In this document: positions 24,769-33,910 of the stretch, one piece after another
How the letters are laid out: each line of letters opens with the position of its first letter
How positions within the stretch are numbered: position 1 is the stretch's first letter
Source: Ruegeria meonggei
GTDB taxonomy: Bacteria > Pseudomonadota > Alphaproteobacteria > Rhodobacterales > Rhodobacteraceae
Assembly (NCBI RefSeq): GCF_900172215.1
Contig: NZ_FWFP01000010.1
Coordinates: forward strand, 124,001 to 188,000
Reading direction: 5' to 3'
Length of the DNA stretch: 64,000 bases
Position numbers and translations under genes: made by a program
The notes under the pieces: generated by a model
Databases searched by the model: none
The model's input: only the letters and a program-made list of their open reading frames with translations
Told to the model about the DNA's origin: nothing

Positions 24769-25668
24769 ATGCCAGACAGATGGAGTGTTCTGCAGCTACA
24801 GCAGGGCGATTTATGGCTGACACTCCTGCCAGACATCGGAGGCCGTCTGTGGGACGTGAGTATTCAAGGGCGCTCACTCCTCTTTCAAAACCCAGATCTT
24901 GACGGAGTGGAGGTGGACGACACCCGGATCGCCGATTTGCCTACACGCTCTCCACAATTTGGCTTTCCACTTTGGGGAGGCGAGAAGACATGGATCGCCC
25001 CGGACTCGTCTTGGGAAAACGGCGCTCCGTTTCCCGTGCTAGACAGCGGCTCCTATCAGATCACTTCTAGAACCAGCACTCGCATCGACATGACCAGCGC
25101 CGTCTGTCCCATATCTCATTTATCTGTTTCGCGTCGCATCACACTGACTTCTGAAAACAGCTGGGACATTGAACATATCGTTGCCAATCGCGGCACTTCC
25201 TCTCGCCTGACCGGCATTTGGTCAGTCATGATGCTTAACACTCCAGCCAAGATCGGCGTCGAAATGGATCATCCTGCGTTTTATCCTGTTTTCGGCTCTG
25301 CCGAACAGATGGTTGCAACGCAAAGCAGAAGCACTGTCGTGGATTGTAGCAGACTGCAGGAATTCAAGATCGGGCTACAGAACCCCAACAACCGAACGCT
25401 GATACGGTGCGGAACCGATGGCCCCTTGCTGATATGCTCAGTACCAGAACCTCAACAGGGTGACCGATTTGCGCATCACCGTCCGTTCGAGGTTTTCAAT
25501 TCGGGCGATTACGCCTACTGCGAAGCAGAATGGCACTCACCCGTGCACGACCTCGAACCAAATGAAACAATGAGTTTTCGGCAGACGTTCCGATTATTGA
25601 CAGACGATACACAGCAAATGCCAGCGAGTCTCACAAGCAACAAGGAATTCATGTCATGCATGTCCTGA
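24769..25668 (+). CDS. Aldose-1-epimerase-like (galactose mutarotase fold) protein
   Basis: The 299-residue protein appears to be a beta-sandwich of the galactose-mutarotase superfamily. It starts with WLTLLPDIGGRLWDVSIQGRS, the first strand pair, and has the segment FGFPLWGGEKTWIAPDSSW that resembles uncharacterised epimerase-like proteins. The classical catalytic His-Glu pair of GalM is not obvious; the HHRPFEVFNSGDYAYCEAEW segment offers candidates. Downstream of a sugar importer, it may interconvert anomers of the imported sugar or uronate before oxidation. The ribosome site agggagc is good, and the gene ends inside the next one. Confidence 0.65.
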   Translation: MPDRWSVLQLQQGDLWLTLLPDIGGRLWDVSIQGRSLLFQNPDLDGVEVDDTRIADLPTRSPQFGFPLWGGEKTWIAPDSSWENGAPFPVLDSGSYQITSRTSTRIDMTSAVCPISHLSVSRRITLTSENSWDIEHIVANRGTSSRLTGIWSVMMLNTPAKIGVEMDHPAFYPVFGSAEQMVATQSRSTVVDCSRLQEFKIGLQNPNNRTLIRCGTDGPLLICSVPEPQQGDRFAHHRPFEVFNSGDYAYCEAEWHSPVHDLEPNETMSFRQTFRLLTDDTQQMPASLTSNKEFMSCMS

Positions 25669-26465
25669 TCACAGGCGCTGGTGGGCATCTCGGCCGCGAA
25701 CTTTTCGACACGCTAGAAAGCGACCCCGGTTATATCGTTTCCGGCATCGATATCCGTCCCGTTGACCATCCCGACATTCACACCGCAGACCTCTCCGACA
25801 ACAGCAGTTGGGTCAGTTTGCTAAAGGGTGTGGATGTTATCGTGCATCTTGCTGGAGATAGAGAGCCAGCCGCCACCTGGGCATCCGCGATCAAACACAA
25901 TATGGATGCAACTCTTTCTCTCTATCACCATGCGGCAGCCATGGGCGTCAGCCGAGTAGTTCTTGCCAGCTCCAACTGGGTTCACGGCGACAAGAGATTC
26001 ACGCATGACGCGCTTAATAGCAAGACGCCTCCTGGCCCGGTGAATGCCTACGGAATGTCAAAACTGTTCTGTGAACAGACAGGGGCTTACTTCACCGAGC
26101 ATCACGGACTGTCTGTCATTTGCCTGCGCATTGGCTGGACGCAATGGACTCATGACAACCAGCCCGGCACGCATATGGCGATGGGCCAATGGGGCCAAGA
26201 AATGTGGTTGAGCGATCGGGATTTCCTAAGCGGCATGCGCGCCGCAATTGATGCTAAGGATGTTTCCTTTGCAGCACTGAACCTAATGTCGGATAACCCG
26301 GGTATGCGTTGGGATATCACCGAAACGCAGCAAGTGATCGGCTATTCTCCGCAAGATGGGAGCCCGGCAAAAATTACCGCAAGTATTGCCTTTAGGTCTG
26401 CGCTGAAGCGCCTGTTTTCAGTCCGGCTCCCCAATTATTTCACGACACGTTTTCCAGATTGGTAG
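25656..26465 (+). CDS. NAD-dependent epimerase/dehydratase family protein, uronate dehydrogenase-like
   Basis: This 269-residue extended SDR has the loop ITGAGGHLGRELFD at residues 5-18, DVIVHLAGD, the serine motif VLASSNWVHG, and YGMSKLFCEQ carrying the catalytic Tyr/Lys. The order and wording (ASSN, then YGMSK) resemble uronate dehydrogenase, which oxidises D-galacturonate or D-glucuronate to the aldaro-lactone. The lactonase in the neighbouring operon would then be a logical next step. The start overlaps the preceding gene by 13 bases. It is the last gene of this operon. Confidence 0.75.
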   Translation: MHVLITGAGGHLGRELFDTLESDPGYIVSGIDIRPVDHPDIHTADLSDNSSWVSLLKGVDVIVHLAGDREPAATWASAIKHNMDATLSLYHHAAAMGVSRVVLASSNWVHGDKRFTHDALNSKTPPGPVNAYGMSKLFCEQTGAYFTEHHGLSVICLRIGWTQWTHDNQPGTHMAMGQWGQEMWLSDRDFLSGMRAAIDAKDVSFAALNLMSDNPGMRWDITETQQVIGYSPQDGSPAKITASIAFRSALKRLFSVRLPNYFTTRFPDW

Positions 26466-26649
26466 AGTACAAGGTCCGGGCATTGTTGTTGCGTTGCGCA
26501 ATCAGTTTCCGAAACATATCCTTAAGGTAAGCGCTGAAAAGGTCAGCGTTGTTCGCATTGCGGTTGTAGGCGACCGACGTCTCGAGCGGCAGATTTCGCA
26601 ACCATTGGATGTTTGATGGTGCGATAACAATCCGCGAACATCGCTAAGC
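26440..26649 (-). pseudogene. Possible fragment of a decayed gene overlapping the uronate-dehydrogenase-like gene end
   Basis: On the minus strand a frame of about 70 codons is open between a TAG just above 26649 and a TGA at 26440. It has a protein-like composition, including LRNLPLETSVAYNRNAN and ADLFSAYLKDMFRKLIAQ. It has no ATG at its beginning and no ribosome site, only a TTG part-way in. I do not recognise the family. Either this is the C-terminal end of a gene whose upstream part is lost, or it is a chance frame. It overlaps the convergent dehydrogenase gene by 26 bases. Confidence 0.3.
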
Positions 26650-26930
26650 GGTTTTATGTGAACCGATCTCTGGTTGAGTGATGGCCGTTCGGTGGAACGA
26701 GTACAAGAGGCTGCCTCGCGGGACAGAATTAGCTTTAGCTGCAAATTTACAAATTACCGCTTTCATCCGAATTTGATCCTTTGGATGCACGTCTGAAGCA
26801 AAGTATTTGAGACTGTTGAGCAGTACCAAGGTACGTGTTGTTGTTTGGGTTGCGGCAGAAATTGGATCTGCGTGATGTTACGAGGTCAAAACTCGTGTCG
26901 GTTAGTCAACGATTGTATCGCCCAATTTCT
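26466..26930. other. Interval between the sugar locus and the AraC gene
   Basis: Apart from the possible minus-strand fragment ending at 26440, I see no intact gene, terminator hairpin or repeat in these 465 bases. Base composition is more AT-rich than in the surrounding genes. The interval marks the boundary between two gene clusters. Confidence 0.4.
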
Positions 26931-27878
26931 TTACCTCAGCACGCGTCCAACTTCGATATGTGCCATTCGAAAGTTGTTTGGCGACACCCCTGTTTTGGAT
27001 TTGAAAAACCGCGTGAAATGGCCTTGTGCCGAAAACCCTAGAAGCTCCGATATCTCGGCGATCGTCACGCTCGGGTCACTGAGAAGATGTGATGCGCGTT
27101 CGCAGCACAGGGTATCGAGATAGGTGCGCGGCGAAAGGCCAGTACATTGGCGAAAGCGGGCATAAAATTGGGACCGGGACAACCCGACACCTTGTGCAAC
27201 CACATTCAGATCCAGTTCTTTAGAAGGTTCTTGTCGAAAGGCCTTAATGGCCTTACGAATACGGTGATCGCTTACAAACGAGCGATCCGAGCTTTGCTCT
27301 GACATGACGTCGGTTCTTGAACATTGAAGGACCACCCAAACCAGATCGCGCAACAAAGTATCGAACTCCTCCTCATCACTATGTAAATCGGCCAGTTGAT
27401 CCGCGAGCTGGGCAGCCTTCTCTTGCAATAGAGAACTTGTCGTTGCCGTTGCCCTGGCAAATGGTAGGTCTTTTGATCCCGTCAAGATTTGGTTTCCGTG
27501 CTCACCAAACCAAAGTGGATCAATATAGAGCGCCAAGAGGAGCGTTGGGTCATTTCCTGACGGGCGCTGATTTGAGTGCACGATCCAAGGGTTGACCAGC
27601 ACCATTTGCGCGCCTGTCAGCTTCGCCCTTTTCCCGTCTACCTGATAAATCGTATCCGGGCCTGACAGTTTGATCAGCGCGTGGACTTGAGAATGCGCAT
27701 GATCCAGCACCGGTTCCGTCGCGGACAACAAGGCGACGCGCCCAAACGCCCCCACGGCAATTCCCAATGCGTCAGCCATTTCCACCCCCACAGGCGCCGT
27801 AAATAATCGGACAAAAAGGTAAATACCACGAAGCAGAGGCAAAGACCACTCTGACTCAATGTGCGACCCTGGTGACAA
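26931..27878 (-). CDS. AraC-family transcriptional regulator
   Basis: The protein has an N-terminal cupin-like sensing domain and a C-terminal double helix-turn-helix at about residues 205-305 (GVGLSRSQFYARFRQCTGLSPRTYL and ISELLGFSAQGHFTRFFKSKTGVSP). The start is uncertain: a TTG at 27878 gives 315 residues, but an ATG at 27779 would give 282 and leave room for a promoter, since the divergent operon begins at 27924. It presumably activates that operon of dehydrogenase, ThDP enzyme and TRAP transporter genes. Confidence 0.87.
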   Translation of the reverse strand: MSPGSHIESEWSLPLLRGIYLFVRLFTAPVGVEMADALGIAVGAFGRVALLSATEPVLDHAHSQVHALIKLSGPDTIYQVDGKRAKLTGAQMVLVNPWIVHSNQRPSGNDPTLLLALYIDPLWFGEHGNQILTGSKDLPFARATATTSSLLQEKAAQLADQLADLHSDEEEFDTLLRDLVWVVLQCSRTDVMSEQSSDRSFVSDHRIRKAIKAFRQEPSKELDLNVVAQGVGLSRSQFYARFRQCTGLSPRTYLDTLCCERASHLLSDPSVTIAEISELLGFSAQGHFTRFFKSKTGVSPNNFRMAHIEVGRVLR

Positions 27879-27923
27879 CGAATTGCTAAATCCACCTGTT
27901 GATATCCGGAGACGATAAGGAAA

Positions 27924-29399
27924 ATGACTTTGGCCAAATTGCCTGAATTCTTGAAGACAGACTGTTATGTCGGCGGCGGCTGGGTAAGCGCCGGTTCAGA
28001 CGCAAGATTCGATGTTTTGGACCCGGCAAATGGCGAGGTTTTGGCATCGGTCCCTCGTATGGGCGAGGCGGATACCGACAACGCCATCGCGGCAGCTCAG
28101 GATGCCTATGAAGGCTGGAGCAACCGCACAGCTGCCGACCGGGCAAGAGTGCTAAATGCTTGGGCTGCAGCAATGCGTGAGAATGCCGAAGAACTCGCCC
28201 GCCTCATGACACTTGAGCAGGGAAAACCATTGTCCGAGGCGCGGGTCGAAGTCGAATATGCCGCCAGTTTCTTTAGCTGGTTCGCCGAAGAAGGTCGCAG
28301 GCTATATGGCGATATTATTCCACCACATCGCACTGATGCGCGCATTCTTGTCACCCGCAATTCGCTTGGCGTTGTAGGGGGCATCACGCCGTGGAACTTC
28401 CCTTCGGCGATGGTGACACGCAAAGCCGCACCCGCTTTGGCCGCTGGCAATTGCATGGTTTTGAAACCGGCAGAGGCCACGCCGTTGTCCGCGTTGGCGA
28501 TTGCTGCCTTGGGCGAGCAAGTTGGCGTTCCGGCGGGGGTATTCAACGTTGTCACCGGTGATCGTGAAGATGCGCCGTTGATCGGCAAGGCGTTGATCGA
28601 CAACCCGGCAGTGCGCAAAATTGGGTTCACGGGCTCGACCGCCGTGGGCAAACAACTGATGCGCGATTGTGCCGGCGATCTGACCAAGGTCAGCCTGGAG
28701 CTGGGCGGCAACGCAGCCTTTATCGTCTTCGACGACGCCGATATTGAGGCCGCTCTTGAAGGCGTTCAGATTTGTAAATTTCGCAATGCTGGCCAAACCT
28801 GCATCGCAGCCAATCGCATCCTTGTGCAGGATAGTATCCACGACAAGTTCGTAGCCGCACTTTGTGCCAAGGCTTCAGAGATCGAAATCGGTCACGGGCT
28901 AGAGGATGGCGTTTCACAAGGGCCGTTGATCGACACACGCGGGCTGGAAAAGGTTGAACGACTTGTTGCGGATGCAACGGATAAAGGGGCCAAGCTTCAC
29001 CTTGGTGGACAGCGCCACGCGGCGGGCGGAACCCATTATCAGCCAACTGTCATGACCGGTGTCACGCCTGCCATGGATATCGCGCATCAAGAGGTCTTTG
29101 GTCCCGTCGCGGCGATCTCTAGCTTCAAAGACGAAGCAGAGGCCATCGCGATGGCAAATGATACCCCCTACGGTTTGGCCGGCTATTTTTACAGTCGTGA
29201 TGTTGGCCGGATTTTCCGCGTCGCAGATGCCTTGAAGACCGGCATCGTTGGCGTCAACACCGGCCTGATTTCGACCGAAGTTGCCCCCTTTGGCGGCGTT
29301 AAAGAAAGCGGTATTGGGCGTGAAGGGTCGAAATACGGCATCGAAGACTGGACCGAGTTGAAATACATCTGCCTGGCCGGTCTGGGGCGCGCGTCATGA
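27924..29399 (+). CDS. NAD(P)-dependent aldehyde dehydrogenase, succinate-semialdehyde dehydrogenase-like
   Basis: The 491-residue ALDH oxidises an aldehyde to a carboxylate. Motifs: GGITPWNFPSAM (cofactor fold), KVSLELGGNAAF (general-base glutamate), NAGQTCIAANR (catalytic cysteine) and a C-terminal EVAPFGGVKESGIGREG, typical of the GabD branch. It resembles the GabD protein at 54105, but the context differs: here it leads an operon with a ThDP enzyme that could supply its aldehyde by decarboxylating a 2-oxo acid. Its stop overlaps the next start as ATGA. Confidence 0.9.
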   Translation: MTLAKLPEFLKTDCYVGGGWVSAGSDARFDVLDPANGEVLASVPRMGEADTDNAIAAAQDAYEGWSNRTAADRARVLNAWAAAMRENAEELARLMTLEQGKPLSEARVEVEYAASFFSWFAEEGRRLYGDIIPPHRTDARILVTRNSLGVVGGITPWNFPSAMVTRKAAPALAAGNCMVLKPAEATPLSALAIAALGEQVGVPAGVFNVVTGDREDAPLIGKALIDNPAVRKIGFTGSTAVGKQLMRDCAGDLTKVSLELGGNAAFIVFDDADIEAALEGVQICKFRNAGQTCIAANRILVQDSIHDKFVAALCAKASEIEIGHGLEDGVSQGPLIDTRGLEKVERLVADATDKGAKLHLGGQRHAAGGTHYQPTVMTGVTPAMDIAHQEVFGPVAAISSFKDEAEAIAMANDTPYGLAGYFYSRDVGRIFRVADALKTGIVGVNTGLISTEVAPFGGVKESGIGREGSKYGIEDWTELKYICLAGLGRAS

Positions 29400-29713
29400 T
29401 CGTCGAAGAGCGCATCTACACCCTGCATATCGGCAAAGTTCCCGAATACCTGAAGCTCTATGAAGCCGAAGGTCTGGCGGTTCAGACGCGCATTCTGGGC
29501 AATCTCCTGGGCTATTATCAGGTCGAATTTGGCCCGCAGAACCAGATCGTTCACATGTGGGGGTATGACGATCTGGCAGATCGCCAGACCCGCCGCAAGG
29601 CGCTGGTTCAGGATCCGGAATGGATAGCTTACATCAAGAAAATCAGGCCTTTGGTGCGACATCAGGAAAACAAACTGCTGCTGCCCGCGCCCTTCATGCA
29701 GGCACGCGGATAA
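29396..29713 (+). CDS. NIPSNAP family protein
   Basis: This small 105-residue protein has a ferredoxin-like (dimeric alpha-beta barrel) fold. It begins MIVEERIYTLHIGKVPEYLK and contains QNQIVHMWGYDDLADRQTRR, the diagnostic NIPSNAP strand and helix. Members occur in catabolic operons with aldehyde dehydrogenases and TRAP genes, but a precise reaction is not established; some are thought to act as small chaperones or monooxygenase-like binding proteins. It overlaps the ALDH gene by four bases and is followed by the cupin gene after 12 bases. Confidence 0.85.
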   Translation: MIVEERIYTLHIGKVPEYLKLYEAEGLAVQTRILGNLLGYYQVEFGPQNQIVHMWGYDDLADRQTRRKALVQDPEWIAYIKKIRPLVRHQENKLLLPAPFMQARG

Positions 29714-29725
29714 AGGGGGAAGACG

Positions 29726-30355
29726 ATGGAATTGCATTTGTTTGAAGACAACCTATCAGACGGCCAGCAGGTTACGTTTGGCGATACAATTGCCCGCGCG
29801 ATCTATGTGACCGCTGGTGAAGTGACCGTCGATGGAATGTTGCACCCAAGCGATGAGGGCTTTGTCACTGACGGTCCGGTGACACTGACCGCCGGGGCGG
29901 AAGGGGCTTCGCTGTGGCGGTGGGATCTGTCCGATGCAATGCCTGTTCAACCCGCGCAACACACTGCGGCAAAGCTATCAGGCGAAGTGCCCGCGCATCT
30001 GTCGACGTCCGGAAACTTCCTGCGGCTTGACAGCGTGACCTTTCCGGCCTCTGGCACGGCGATGCTGCACACCCATCGAGGACCGGGTATTCGCTGTCTG
30101 CGCGAGGGGAGTATTCGAATAGATACTGGCGGCATGTCGACCTCGTTCGGACCGGGTGGCGCTTGGTTTGAAACTGGTCCCCTTCCGGTGTTTGCACAAG
30201 CCGACCACGGTATGCACAGCCGGTTCATCCGCGCGATGGTCCTGCCTGATGCACTGCGCGGAAAATCCTCGATCCATTATGAAAATGAAGAAGATCGCGC
30301 CAAACCGAAATCCCAGAGCTATCGCAATTTCGGCGAGATCGGGCTGTCGTTGTGA
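29726..30355 (+). CDS. Bicupin-like protein of unknown substrate
   Basis: The 209-residue protein appears to contain two cupin halves. The second has the candidate metal motif TAMLHTHRGPGIRCLREGSI, with two histidines spaced as in cupin motif 1; the first half lacks histidines and is probably structural. It has no signal peptide. It overlaps the ThDP-enzyme gene as GTGA, so its product is tied to that pathway. Roles could be a dioxygenase, an isomerase or a ligand-binding protein; none is shown by the sequence. Confidence 0.65.
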   Translation: MELHLFEDNLSDGQQVTFGDTIARAIYVTAGEVTVDGMLHPSDEGFVTDGPVTLTAGAEGASLWRWDLSDAMPVQPAQHTAAKLSGEVPAHLSTSGNFLRLDSVTFPASGTAMLHTHRGPGIRCLREGSIRIDTGGMSTSFGPGGAWFETGPLPVFAQADHGMHSRFIRAMVLPDALRGKSSIHYENEEDRAKPKSQSYRNFGEIGLSL

Positions 30356-32064
30356 ACGCACAGTCCCAGCATAAGACCCTGACAGGTGCGCAAATTCTGG
30401 TTGAATGCCTGCGTCAGCAGGAGGTGGACCAGTGTTTTCTGGTGCCGGGTGAAAGCTATCTGGCGGTGCTGGATGCGCTCACGGATGCTCCCGAAATTGA
30501 TATGACTGTATGTCGTCAGGAAGGCGGGGCCGCGATGATGGCAGATGCCTATGGCAAACTGACGGGCCGCCCGGGCATCTGCATGGTTACACGTGGACCG
30601 GGTGCCACCAATGCCTCGGCGGGACTGCACATCGCGCGACAGGACGCGACGCCGATGATCCTGTTCGTCGGTCAGGTGGCGCGCGACATGCGCGAACGCG
30701 AAGCGTTTCAGGAAATCGATTATCGCCGAATGTTCGGACAGGTCGCCAAATGGGTGGCCGAAGTGGACAGCCCTGACCGAATGGCCGAAATGGTCTCACG
30801 TGCATTTCACGTTGCCATGTCCGGGCGCCCGGGTCCGGTGGTTCTGGCACTGCCCGAAGATATGCTGGTGGAGCAGACGGTGATTAATCCGCCACAGCTT
30901 CCGGTCGTAGGCCCAGCACGCGCGACGATCACGGCTGGCGATGCTTCCACGTTGCTTGCAGCATTGGAAACATCCACCAATCCGATGATTGTCGTCGGCG
31001 GCGGGGCTTGGTCAGATCAGGCGCGGCTTGACCTAGAGGGTTTCGCCACCAGATGGGCGGTGCCCGTCGCGGCATCTTTCCGGTGTCAGGATTTCTTTGA
31101 CAATACGCACCCGCTTTATGCAGGGGACGCCGGTATCGGGATCAACCCCAAATTGGCCGCGCGGATCAAATCTGCCGATGTACTGATCCTACTGGGCACA
31201 AGGTTCAGTGAGATGGAATCAAGCGGTTACAGCCTGATAGACATTCCCAAGCCCGCTCAACACCTCATCCACATCTATCCTGATCCGGATGAGATTGGAC
31301 GGGTCTATGTGCCTGATCTCGGTATCGCGGCACCGGCAGCTGAAACTGTCGCTACCATGTTGGAATGCGCTGCTCCAAAGCATAAACTTACAGATCGACA
31401 GGTTCATGCCGAAGCTTGCAATGAAGATTACCGTGTATGGTCGACCCTGCCGGACGGGCGCGGCGATCTGGCTATGGCTGAGGTCATTGGGCATCTAAAA
31501 AATACGCTGCCGGAAAACGCAATCATCACCAATGGCGCCGGCAACTACACAGTTTGGGTTCATCGGTTCCTGAACTTTCGCACACACCGCACCCAACTGG
31601 CACCGATTTCCGGGTCCATGGGGTATGGCCTGCCAGCGGCTGTGGCGGCGGCGCGGACACACCCTGATCGTCAGGTGGTCTGCTTTGCCGGTGACGGGTG
31701 TTTTCTGATGCACGGGCAAGAACTGGCAACTGCCGCAAAGTATAACGTCAATCTGACCGTGATCGTGGTAAACAACGGAATGTACGGCACAATTCGCATG
31801 CATCAGGAACGGAATTATCCGGGCCGGGTCAGCGCAACAAATTTGGTGAACCCCGATTTTGCAATGCTGGCAAAATCCTATGGATGTCATGGTGAAACCG
31901 TAACACGCACAGATCAATTCGCGCAGGCTTGGGAACGGGCCTGTGCCCATCGGGGGCCAAGCTTGATCGAGCTTCAGGTCGACCCCGAGTTGATCACACC
32001 GACACAGACAATCAACGATTTGCGCAGTGCCGCTACACCACTTCAGCAGATTGAGACAGGATAG
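30352..32064 (+). CDS. Thiamine-diphosphate-dependent enzyme, acetolactate synthase/decarboxylase-like
   Basis: A 570-residue three-domain ThDP enzyme (PYR, central, PP domains). The PYR domain has FLVPGESYLAVLDAL with the cofactor-activating glutamate. The PP domain has FAGDGCFLMHGQELATA and, further on, VNNGMYG, the GDG..NN motif for ThDP-Mg. The family covers acetolactate synthase, benzoylformate and oxalyl-CoA decarboxylases and sulfoacetaldehyde-type lyases. With an ALDH in the same operon, a 2-oxo-acid decarboxylase is the simplest guess. The GTG start overlaps the cupin stop. Confidence 0.85.
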   Translation: MNAQSQHKTLTGAQILVECLRQQEVDQCFLVPGESYLAVLDALTDAPEIDMTVCRQEGGAAMMADAYGKLTGRPGICMVTRGPGATNASAGLHIARQDATPMILFVGQVARDMREREAFQEIDYRRMFGQVAKWVAEVDSPDRMAEMVSRAFHVAMSGRPGPVVLALPEDMLVEQTVINPPQLPVVGPARATITAGDASTLLAALETSTNPMIVVGGGAWSDQARLDLEGFATRWAVPVAASFRCQDFFDNTHPLYAGDAGIGINPKLAARIKSADVLILLGTRFSEMESSGYSLIDIPKPAQHLIHIYPDPDEIGRVYVPDLGIAAPAAETVATMLECAAPKHKLTDRQVHAEACNEDYRVWSTLPDGRGDLAMAEVIGHLKNTLPENAIITNGAGNYTVWVHRFLNFRTHRTQLAPISGSMGYGLPAAVAAARTHPDRQVVCFAGDGCFLMHGQELATAAKYNVNLTVIVVNNGMYGTIRMHQERNYPGRVSATNLVNPDFAMLAKSYGCHGETVTRTDQFAQAWERACAHRGPSLIELQVDPELITPTQTINDLRSAATPLQQIETG

Positions 32065-32074
32065 GAACACCACT

Positions 32075-32827
32075 ATGGGCGACAAGAATGTAGTCATCAT
32101 CACCGGCGGGGCTATGGGTATCGGGCGCGCCATTGCGGACCGGTTTGCCAAGGACGGATCTGCCGTAGTGATCGCCGATGTCTCGGGTGCAACCGAAGCC
32201 GCGGCTGAGATTGCAGCAACTGGTGCGCAAGCCCTCGGAGTGACTTGCGATATCTCTGATCCGGCGTCCTGCAGCGCTATGGCAGACGCGACGGTTACCG
32301 CCTTTGGTCGCATCGATACTCTGGTGAACAATGCCGGACTTTATTCGACACTGAAGCTGACTGAATTCAAAGACATCACTACGGAAGAATGGCAACGCGT
32401 GCTGAACGTGAACGTTATGGGCCAGGCGCTTGTCACTGCCGCCGTGCTTCCAACGATGCAGTCACAAGGCAGCGGCGCAATCGTGAACATGTCGTCAGGC
32501 ACACCGTTCAAGGGTGTGCCGTACCTGCTGCACTATGTTGCCAGCAAGGGGGCGATCAACGCGATGACCAAGGCCCTGGCAAAAGAGCTTGGATCAGCTG
32601 GCATTCGCGTCAACGGCGTGGCCCCCGGTTTCACAATGTCTGACGGGGTCAAAGCAAACCCTCATCAGATCGAAAAGCTCAAGGATATCTCGGTTCAGGC
32701 GCGGGTCATTGCGCGTGATCAACTGCCCGAAGACGTCGTGGGCGCGGTGGTCTTCCTTGCCTCACGAGACGCGGCCTTCATGACCGGACAAACGCTGGTC
32801 GTCGATGGCGGGGCCTATTTTCACTAA
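32075..32827 (+). CDS. SDR-family oxidoreductase
   Basis: This 250-residue classical SDR shows TGGAMGIGRAIAD at residues 10-22, TLVNNAGLY, the catalytic serine in NMSSGTPF, and Tyr/Lys in LHYVASKGAIN. The start is set at the ATG at 32075, preceded by aggataggaac. An upstream in-frame codon at 32027 would make it overlap the ThDP gene by 38 bases and add an unconserved tail. It probably oxidises a hydroxyl of the transported compound to the keto form that the ThDP enzyme then cleaves (inference from operon order). Confidence 0.87.
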   Translation: MGDKNVVIITGGAMGIGRAIADRFAKDGSAVVIADVSGATEAAAEIAATGAQALGVTCDISDPASCSAMADATVTAFGRIDTLVNNAGLYSTLKLTEFKDITTEEWQRVLNVNVMGQALVTAAVLPTMQSQGSGAIVNMSSGTPFKGVPYLLHYVASKGAINAMTKALAKELGSAGIRVNGVAPGFTMSDGVKANPHQIEKLKDISVQARVIARDQLPEDVVGAVVFLASRDAAFMTGQTLVVDGGAYFH

Positions 32828-32859
32828 CCAACAAATCAAATCAATAGGGGAGAAACCAA

Positions 32860-33846
32860 ATGAAACGTCGTACTTTTCTGAAAACCACATCGCTTGCCGC
32901 TGCGGCATTGGCAACACCGGGCCTTGCCCGTGCTGCCGGATCGAAAGCATTGCGCATCGGGACTATCACACCGGGCAGCCATTTCTGGACGCAGACGATG
33001 GACCGCGTCGGAAAAGCCATGGCTGAGAAAAGCGGTGGTGCGTTCGAAGCGCAGATTTTCCCGTCCGGCCAGTTGGGTAACGAGGCGACGATGATCCAAC
33101 AGCTTCAGGCTGGCGGGCTGGACATGGGGTTTCTAACCGTCGCCGAATTTTCAAACCGTTTGGATGATATGGCTGCTCTGTTCACGCCCTATCTGGTGCC
33201 AGATGTCGCAAAGGCTTCCAAACTGTTGACCGGTCCCACCGCGACCGGAATGCTGGACCAATATAAAACACTGGGCATGAAGGGCCTTGGTTTTGGTTTG
33301 GGCGGCATGCGTCACCTGATTTCGCGTGACCCGGGGCTGACATCTGCCGATCTGGCGGGCCGCAAGTATCGCATCACACCATTTGCACCCCTGCGCGATT
33401 TCTATGAGCTGATGGATGTGGCACCAACGCCTGTTCCACTGCCGGGCCTGTTTGATGCACTGGCCAATGGTCAGGTGGATGGCGCGGATATTGACCTGGA
33501 GCTGGCCTGGAAACTGAAACTCTATGACCAGGCTCCAAACCTGACCATCACCAGCCAGATGATGTTCCCTGTCGTTGCAGTCGTTTCTGGTAAATACTGG
33601 GCCGCGCTGGATGGCGCAGAGAAAGAAATGCTCTCGCAGACGGTGTCTGAACAGATCGATTGGCTCTTTGCACAGTATATAGAGTTTGAGCCGAAATGGC
33701 TGAATGATCTTAAAGGCACTGGCATGAATGTGTCCGGCGCCGAACCCGGCTTCTTTGGGGATACGATACCCGAGTGGAATGCGATCTGGGAGCCTAAAGC
33801 CCCCTCTATCTCTGCCCTACGCGCCGAGGCAGAGGCATTGGCCTAA
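32860..33846 (+). CDS. TRAP transporter substrate-binding protein (DctP family, Tat signal)
   Basis: A periplasmic binding protein of 328 residues with a twin-arginine signal: KRRTFLKTTSLAAAALA, then GLARA as the cleavage region. The mature part has IFPSGQLGNEATMIQQLQAG, the arginine region LAGRKYRITPFAPL and LFDALANGQVDGADIDLELA. Compared with the first TRAP binding protein at 5408, the ligand-arginine segment reads KYRITPF and not KLRTMKVP, so a different ligand is expected. The ribosome site is aggggag. A strong hairpin follows the gene. Confidence 0.9.
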   Translation: MKRRTFLKTTSLAAAALATPGLARAAGSKALRIGTITPGSHFWTQTMDRVGKAMAEKSGGAFEAQIFPSGQLGNEATMIQQLQAGGLDMGFLTVAEFSNRLDDMAALFTPYLVPDVAKASKLLTGPTATGMLDQYKTLGMKGLGFGLGGMRHLISRDPGLTSADLAGRKYRITPFAPLRDFYELMDVAPTPVPLPGLFDALANGQVDGADIDLELAWKLKLYDQAPNLTITSQMMFPVVAVVSGKYWAALDGAEKEMLSQTVSEQIDWLFAQYIEFEPKWLNDLKGTGMNVSGAEPGFFGDTIPEWNAIWEPKAPSISALRAEAEALA

Positions 33847-33853
33847 AATCAAC

Positions 33854-33883
33854 GGCCGCCCGCGCAGACCTGTGCGGGTGGCC
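33854..33883 (+). terminator. Intra-operon hairpin between DctP and DctQ genes
   Basis: ggccgcccgcgca (33854-33866) pairs with tgtgcgggtggcc (33871-33883) with two non-Watson-Crick positions and a four-base loop. There is no T-run; it probably raises binding-protein mRNA relative to the permease genes, as is common for transporters. Confidence 0.55.
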
Positions 33884-33910
33884 TATTCAAGCAGTATTCT
33901 AGGGGATGGA

